A stretch of 9,802 bases of DNA from an uncultured Clostridia bacterium (lineage in GTDB: Bacteria; Bacillota; Clostridia; Oscillospirales; CAG-272). The stretch covers positions 1-9,802 of the forward strand of contig CALGZV010000262.1 in NCBI GenBank assembly GCA_937934385.1, written 5' to 3'. Shown one piece after another: positions 5,988 to 9,802 of the stretch. Within the stretch, counting starts at the first letter, position 1. Every line of letters begins with the position of its first letter. A program made the position numbers and the translations under genes. Under the pieces are notes generated by a model that was given only the letters and a program-made list of their open reading frames with translations, did no database searches and had not been told where the DNA came from.

Positions 5988-8900
5988 TTATACTATGCAA
6001 CTTGCAGCTTTTAAGAATGTTCCTATCATTGTCAATCCTGCAATAATAGCATATTTTCTATCATTTTTAGTTCTCTTAGTAGCTGCACAGGCGCGAAGAA
6101 CCATATCAACAGCAGCAATATAAGCATTTGTATGAAGATGTCTATGCAATGTATTTTTAATACTTACAAGATTACTGGGGTGCTGTACAGTCAACCCATT
6201 ATCCATAAGTAGCTTTTGTGTCAAAAAGGCTCTAGTATCAGCTTGAGCGACAATATGATGAACTTCATTATTATTATATTTTCTGCCTTTTCTTGCTTTA
6301 TCAATTACGTCAGAAATTACATTAGCTAAATATCCAATACCATTTACTGCCAACATAATTATCGATGTTATTAATTGATTTACTAAACTTCTAAATTTGT
6401 AATCGAAAAAATATAGAAATGTAAATGTAAAAAGTGCCAAAATCGCAACAAGTGTACTAAGTGAAATAGTTATTGCAAAGTATCCGATATTGTCTATATA
6501 ATTTGGAGAACTGTTATAACAATAAGTGTATAAATTGTTTTCTATTGAATTTGATGCTTTGCCGATAAAATCTATACTATCCGCATTAATAAACCTACCG
6601 ACAGCGGGATCGTAGTATCTGCTGTTGAGGTAATATAGCTTATTCTCAATATCGTAGTAATAACCTCTGTAACGGAACGGATTTGCATAACCTATAACAT
6701 TTGATGCGGATACTACTGTACAAGCACCCCAGGCGTCGTAGCTGTATCTTGCAACTTCTTTTGCGTCCTTATCGACAATTGCGATGATATCTCCCTGGAG
6801 ATTCTTTCTGAAGTAGTACGGTACATTATTGTAGATAATACCGCAGATACTGTCCTCATTATCGTACATAGGAACAAGTGTAGTATTTCCGTACGTTTCG
6901 CGGAGTATCTTTGTTCCTTCAAGGGTATAGGTATGTTTTACACCGTTGTTGGTTTTGCTTGTTCTGATTCCGTTTGCGTTATAGGTATAGCTTAAGTTAC
7001 CGAATGACTTGAGCTGTCTGCCTTTTTCCCATGTGAGAGTGTGGCCGAGATATGAGGTCGGGTTGCCCTGCTTATCGTAGGAGATCGTTTCATCTCCGAC
7101 CTTTGTCAGCAGGTCTTTCCATACACCGTCTCCGTATGTGTACGCAACGCCGTTCTTGGATTTGATATTACCGTAGTTATCATATGTCATGACATTTACG
7201 GCAGTACCGTCCTTTTTTTCCCTGAGAAGCTGACCGAGCGCGTCATATGTATATTCGGTTATACCGTCAACAGAGTCCGTTACCTTGGTAATACGTTCCT
7301 CTTTATCGTATTCATATGAGATCGTGCGGCCGTCCGACATAACTATCTGACTTACAAGCTGAGTAGTCGGACTGGATTTCAGTTTTGCCGCTTCCTTGTG
7401 TTCGTCGGTGGCATCTCCCGTGTGGTAATGAAACTGTCTCGATACAAAGCCTGTTCCGAGCTGAAGCTCGTCGAATTCCTTGCGTCCGAAGCTGTCTGTC
7501 TTTGAATGGCTCGTTACCGTTCGACCGTTTACGGTAAAGTTAGCGACTGTACCGTCGTCCGTATTGGTATAGTTTATAACGTATTTAGTACCGCCTACAG
7601 GGATTATCTGCTTGCCTGTAAGCTTACCGTCAGAATCATAGGAGTAGATAACGGAGTTGGTGAGAGTCTTGCCCGTAACAGCCTCTCCGGCGAGTGTGAT
7701 TATGCTTTCCGCGATACGGACAATTTTTCCATTCTCATACGTATAAGTATACTCGACTTTTGAAAGCATGTCAATAGAGCGGACGATATTTCCCTGACCG
7801 TCATATGCATATTTGTAGTGCGCTGTCAGCGTATTTGAAGCGTTGTACCACTTTTCAGCGATCATCTGACCGGTGGAGTTGTAGGTAGCCTTCATCTTAT
7901 CGCCGTTTGCATAGGTGATCTGCTTGAGTCTGCCGTTTCCATTCTTGTATTCGTAATTTATCAGCTTTTCGGTCTTACCGTCTATGCCGATAGATTCAAG
8001 ATTGTGGAAAGCGTTGTACGCAAGGGAATACTTCATTCCGTCGCCGCGGGCGATCTCGGTCATATTGTCAAACGCATCGTATTTATACGATACATCTGCA
8101 AGCTCGACACAGCATGAGTTCTTGCTTGTAACCTTTGTGGTTCTTCCCGAAGCGTCATACTCGTATGCGGTCTTGTTTCCGAGCCGGTCGGTCACTTCTT
8201 CATTGCGTGAGGTTTCACTGTCTACAGTATATTCGGTTTTGTTTCCTCTTGCGTCAGTTTCGCGTACAAGATTGTTTCCGGTATCGTTTCCGGCAAGCTG
8301 AGTGTTGTCGGTATTGTATCCGAAAGAGCGGTAGATAGTTCCGAATTCACCGTCTGTAAAGGTAGTTTCGGTAAGAGCATTTCCGAACGCGTCCTTTGCT
8401 TCATTGAAAGCCGGCGTATTATCAGCTGCGGTATCCTCGCTGCCGTCTGCGCTGTCGCCTGTATCCGTACTTGTCTCTACAAAATCCTCTGCGGAAAGAT
8501 GGGTTTCGATATTATCTCTTACAAGCTGAACATTATCAAAGTATGCAGTACCTATATTGTAGCTGTAGTCGCAGTATACGGTGATATTATAAATCATGCG
8601 GAATTTCTTTTTGGCGAACTGAATGGACGCGAACTGCCATTCCTCTGTACACGGTGAGAAATCAGCGGTATAGGTTTCGGAGCCGTATTCTTTGAAATAA
8701 GTATCGAAGTACCTGATTACGGCGCGCAGGCAGAACCGGGGAGCATTTGCATTATTGCGCTCGCGGTTTACAATGCCGTCTCCTTTTGCCCAGCCGGACA
8801 GCGTAAAGGTCTCACGGGTATTTCTGCCTGTTTTAACGGTTACATTCTGTTTCGCATATCTTGAGGAATCCAGACCGCCTCTCATCTGAATCGATCTGTT

Positions 8901-9802
8901 CATATTAAATACCGAATTTCCGACAGAGTATACGCCTGCTGTTCTGTCCCAGTTGTTTAGACCTCTTTCGAAGCTGCCGTTTTCAAGTATATTATATGCA
9001 TTGGCAAAAGGATTGCTTTCAAGCTGCGCAGCGTTTATATCAGCAGCGCCTTTTCCGTCAACAAGTATTTCAATTCTGACGTTCTGATCGCATGTCAGCG
9101 TGAACGGTGCAACAAGTCTTACATAATCATGATCAAATTTTGAAATATGCTCGCTTTCTGCAAGGACTGTTCCGCCCTCGGTCCTTACACGGATATATGC
9201 GCCGGGATCGTCTGTTCCGGTGAATTCGGTCATGACCTTTACATATGCAGAGAAGGTATACTCGCCTGCGGCCAGAGAGTTTGTAAGCTGATAAACTCCG
9301 TTATTTGTACAGTTTTCCTGCTTTGAATGCATAATGATCAGGTTTTTGCCGAATTTTGTACGTGATTCATTCAGAAGGGAAGTTATGCTGAAATCACTGA
9401 GGTTCGCAGACATGTTTGTCCAGCTGTCGAGCGATCCAAAGTTATGGTCTGCGAGCAGGTTATTGTTATTGATTACAACCGAACCGCTGCCGGAATAAGG
9501 ATTGATTCCGCTTGCCCCGGCTTCAACACCGGTATTATCGGCATCCTCCGAATAAACGTATTCGCCGACGATATTGCCGTCATTGTCGAATGAATATACC
9601 GTATTAATGACATTAGCAGCATCTCCGTCATCTGCCTGCTCGGTCGTTGTTGCAACAGTTCTTCGCGAAGCCGCCGAGTAAGAATACGATGTAGATGCAC
9701 CTACCATATATACTCCACTGTCAACGCCGTATTCGGTTACAGATGCAACACGGTTGCCGGAATACGAATAATTTACTCTGTATACATTAATACTGCTATC
9801 CT
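5988..9802 (-). CDS. Rhs/YD-repeat (WapA-like) polymorphic toxin with AHH-type nuclease tip, 5' partial
   Basis: This is the main toxin-delivery gene. The frame stays open to the right edge, so the true start is outside; the first internal Met is at 9707, and numbering here runs from it (1239 residues, plus about 31 visible upstream). Residues ~84-235 and ~239-400 look like two carbohydrate-binding-type beta-sandwich modules, the second opening ENGSFERGLNNW and closing YFDNVQL. From ~437 to ~1029 there are YD repeats (for example TEYTYDALGQL and YEYDASGRTTKV), which in this family build a shell around the toxin. The RYYDPAVGRF boundary is at ~1030-1039. The tip has two hydrophobic segments (~1076-1100, ~1112-1134), then an AHH/HNH-like nuclease: VHH 1149-1151, N1179, and H1188/H1190/H1192 in LHRHLHTNAY. 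AHH nucleases cut DNA in characterised relatives. Export and target-cell killing are inferred from the family. The immunity candidate follows 58 bases downstream. The tip is visibly more AT-rich than the shaft. Confidence 0.9.
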   Translation of the reverse strand, partial: DSSINVYRVNYSYSGNRVASVTEYGVDSGVYMVGASTSYSYSAASRRTVATTTEQADDGDAANVINTVYSFDNDGNIVGEYVYSEDADNTGVEAGASGINPYSGSGSVVINNNNLLADHNFGSLDSWTNMSANLSDFSITSLLNESRTKFGKNLIIMHSKQENCTNNGVYQLTNSLAAGEYTFSAYVKVMTEFTGTDDPGAYIRVRTEGGTVLAESEHISKFDHDYVRLVAPFTLTCDQNVRIEILVDGKGAADINAAQLESNPFANAYNILENGSFERGLNNWDRTAGVYSVGNSVFNMNRSIQMRGGLDSSRYAKQNVTVKTGRNTRETFTLSGWAKGDGIVNRERNNANAPRFCLRAVIRYFDTYFKEYGSETYTADFSPCTEEWQFASIQFAKKKFRMIYNITVYCDYSYNIGTAYFDNVQLVRDNIETHLSAEDFVETSTDTGDSADGSEDTAADNTPAFNEAKDAFGNALTETTFTDGEFGTIYRSFGYNTDNTQLAGNDTGNNLVRETDARGNKTEYTVDSETSRNEEVTDRLGNKTAYEYDASGRTTKVTSKNSCCVELADVSYKYDAFDNMTEIARGDGMKYSLAYNAFHNLESIGIDGKTEKLINYEYKNGNGRLKQITYANGDKMKATYNSTGQMIAEKWYNASNTLTAHYKYAYDGQGNIVRSIDMLSKVEYTYTYENGKIVRIAESIITLAGEAVTGKTLTNSVIYSYDSDGKLTGKQIIPVGGTKYVINYTNTDDGTVANFTVNGRTVTSHSKTDSFGRKEFDELQLGTGFVSRQFHYHTGDATDEHKEAAKLKSSPTTQLVSQIVMSDGRTISYEYDKEERITKVTDSVDGITEYTYDALGQLLREKKDGTAVNVMTYDNYGNIKSKNGVAYTYGDGVWKDLLTKVGDETISYDKQGNPTSYLGHTLTWEKGRQLKSFGNLSYTYNANGIRTSKTNNGVKHTYTLEGTKILRETYGNTTLVPMYDNEDSICGIIYNNVPYYFRKNLQGDIIAIVDKDAKEVARYSYDAWGACTVVSASNVIGYANPFRYRGYYYDIENKLYYLNSRYYDPAVGRFINADSIDFIGKASNSIENNLYTYCYNSSPNYIDNIGYFAITISLSTLVAILALFTFTFLYFFDYKFRSLVNQLITSIIMLAVNGIGYLANVISDVIDKARKGRKYNNNEVHHIVAQADTRAFLTQKLLMDNGLTVQHPSNLVSIKNTLHRHLHTNAYIAAVDMVLRACAATKRTKNDRKYAIIAGLTMIGTFLKAASCIV
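6631..7118 (-). repeat. Rhs core homology block in the main gene
   Basis: A block of about 0.49 kb ending just before the toxin boundary, shared with ~4397-4884, ~2175-2660 and 1-428. It encodes the last ~165 core residues (KDLLTKV to about YYDIEN-LYYLN). Near-identity of all four copies gives substrates for homologous recombination that would swap tips. Confidence 0.9.

Larger units (their letters stand above)
4457..7116. repeat. Long direct repeat, right copy
   Basis: Partner of 1-2660. It contains the start of the CT2 orphan, the first propeller gene, the hairpin and the last ~375 codons of the main rhs. At 7116 the sequence continues into the unbroken rhs shaft, so this copy is the one in the full-length gene and is likely the older context. 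Confidence 0.95.

Noticed and set aside
7984..8338. Plus-strand frames antisense to the rhs shaft (also 7506-7763)
   Set aside because: They lie opposite a continuous YD-repeat coding frame and have no recognisable domain.
1..9802. Insertion sequence or transposon as the cause of the duplication
   Set aside because: No transposase frame and no terminal repeats at the breakpoints were seen; recombination within the rhs core blocks explains the layout.
1..9802. CRISPR array, tRNA or rRNA genes
   Set aside because: No short regularly spaced repeats and no recognisable structural RNA sequence were found.

Overview
The window is almost entirely minus-strand and holds the 3' part of a large Rhs/YD-repeat (WapA-like) polymorphic toxin gene, followed by a train of orphan toxin-tip and immunity cassettes. 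The AT-rich tip and immunity genes, the AAGGAG ribosome site, the sigma-A type promoter, the lipoprotein signal and the carbohydrate-binding-like modules in the Rhs shaft suggest a low-GC Gram-positive of the Clostridia (Ruminococcus/Oscillospiraceae-like, possibly gut). This is an inference from style, not a proven assignment.

Layout, read 5'->3' on the minus strand from the right edge: (1) 9802-5988, the main rhs gene, open at the right edge, with two beta-sandwich modules, a YD-repeat shaft, the RYYDP...GRF boundary and tip CT1, a membrane-segment plus AHH/HNH-type nuclease. (2) 5929-4895, a 344-residue beta-propeller-like protein, the candidate CT1 immunity gene. (3) 4902-3628, an orphan rhs fragment carrying the last ~165 core residues and a different tip, CT2 (DUF4474-like). 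(4) 3612-2896, a DUF5104-like lipoprotein, the candidate CT2 immunity. (5) 2836-2803, a terminator. (6) 2717-2689, a near-consensus promoter. (7) 2674-1532, a second orphan fragment with a CT1 tip identical to that of the main gene. (8) 1473-439, an identical second copy of the propeller gene. (9) 446-1, the start of a third orphan fragment whose tip lies off the left edge.

The dominant structural fact is a direct repeat: positions 1-2660 match 4457-7116 at a constant offset of 4456 with only two mismatches seen, both in the last 30 bases. Inside it, a ~0.43-0.49 kb rhs core block occurs four times (left edge, ~2175-2660, ~4397-4884, ~6631-7118), nearly identical each time.

The genes appear to form a tip-switching toxin/immunity array. 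The main gene delivers CT1. The core blocks give homology for recombination that could place CT2, or the off-window tip, on the main gene. Promoterless orphan tips act as a silent store, while immunity genes are kept expressed. Recombination between the main core and the CT2 core would remove CT1 and its adjacent immunity gene, but the second CT1 immunity copy, behind its own promoter, would remain. CT2/lipoprotein and CT1/propeller are proposed here as toxin/immunity pairs from position and family resemblance only.
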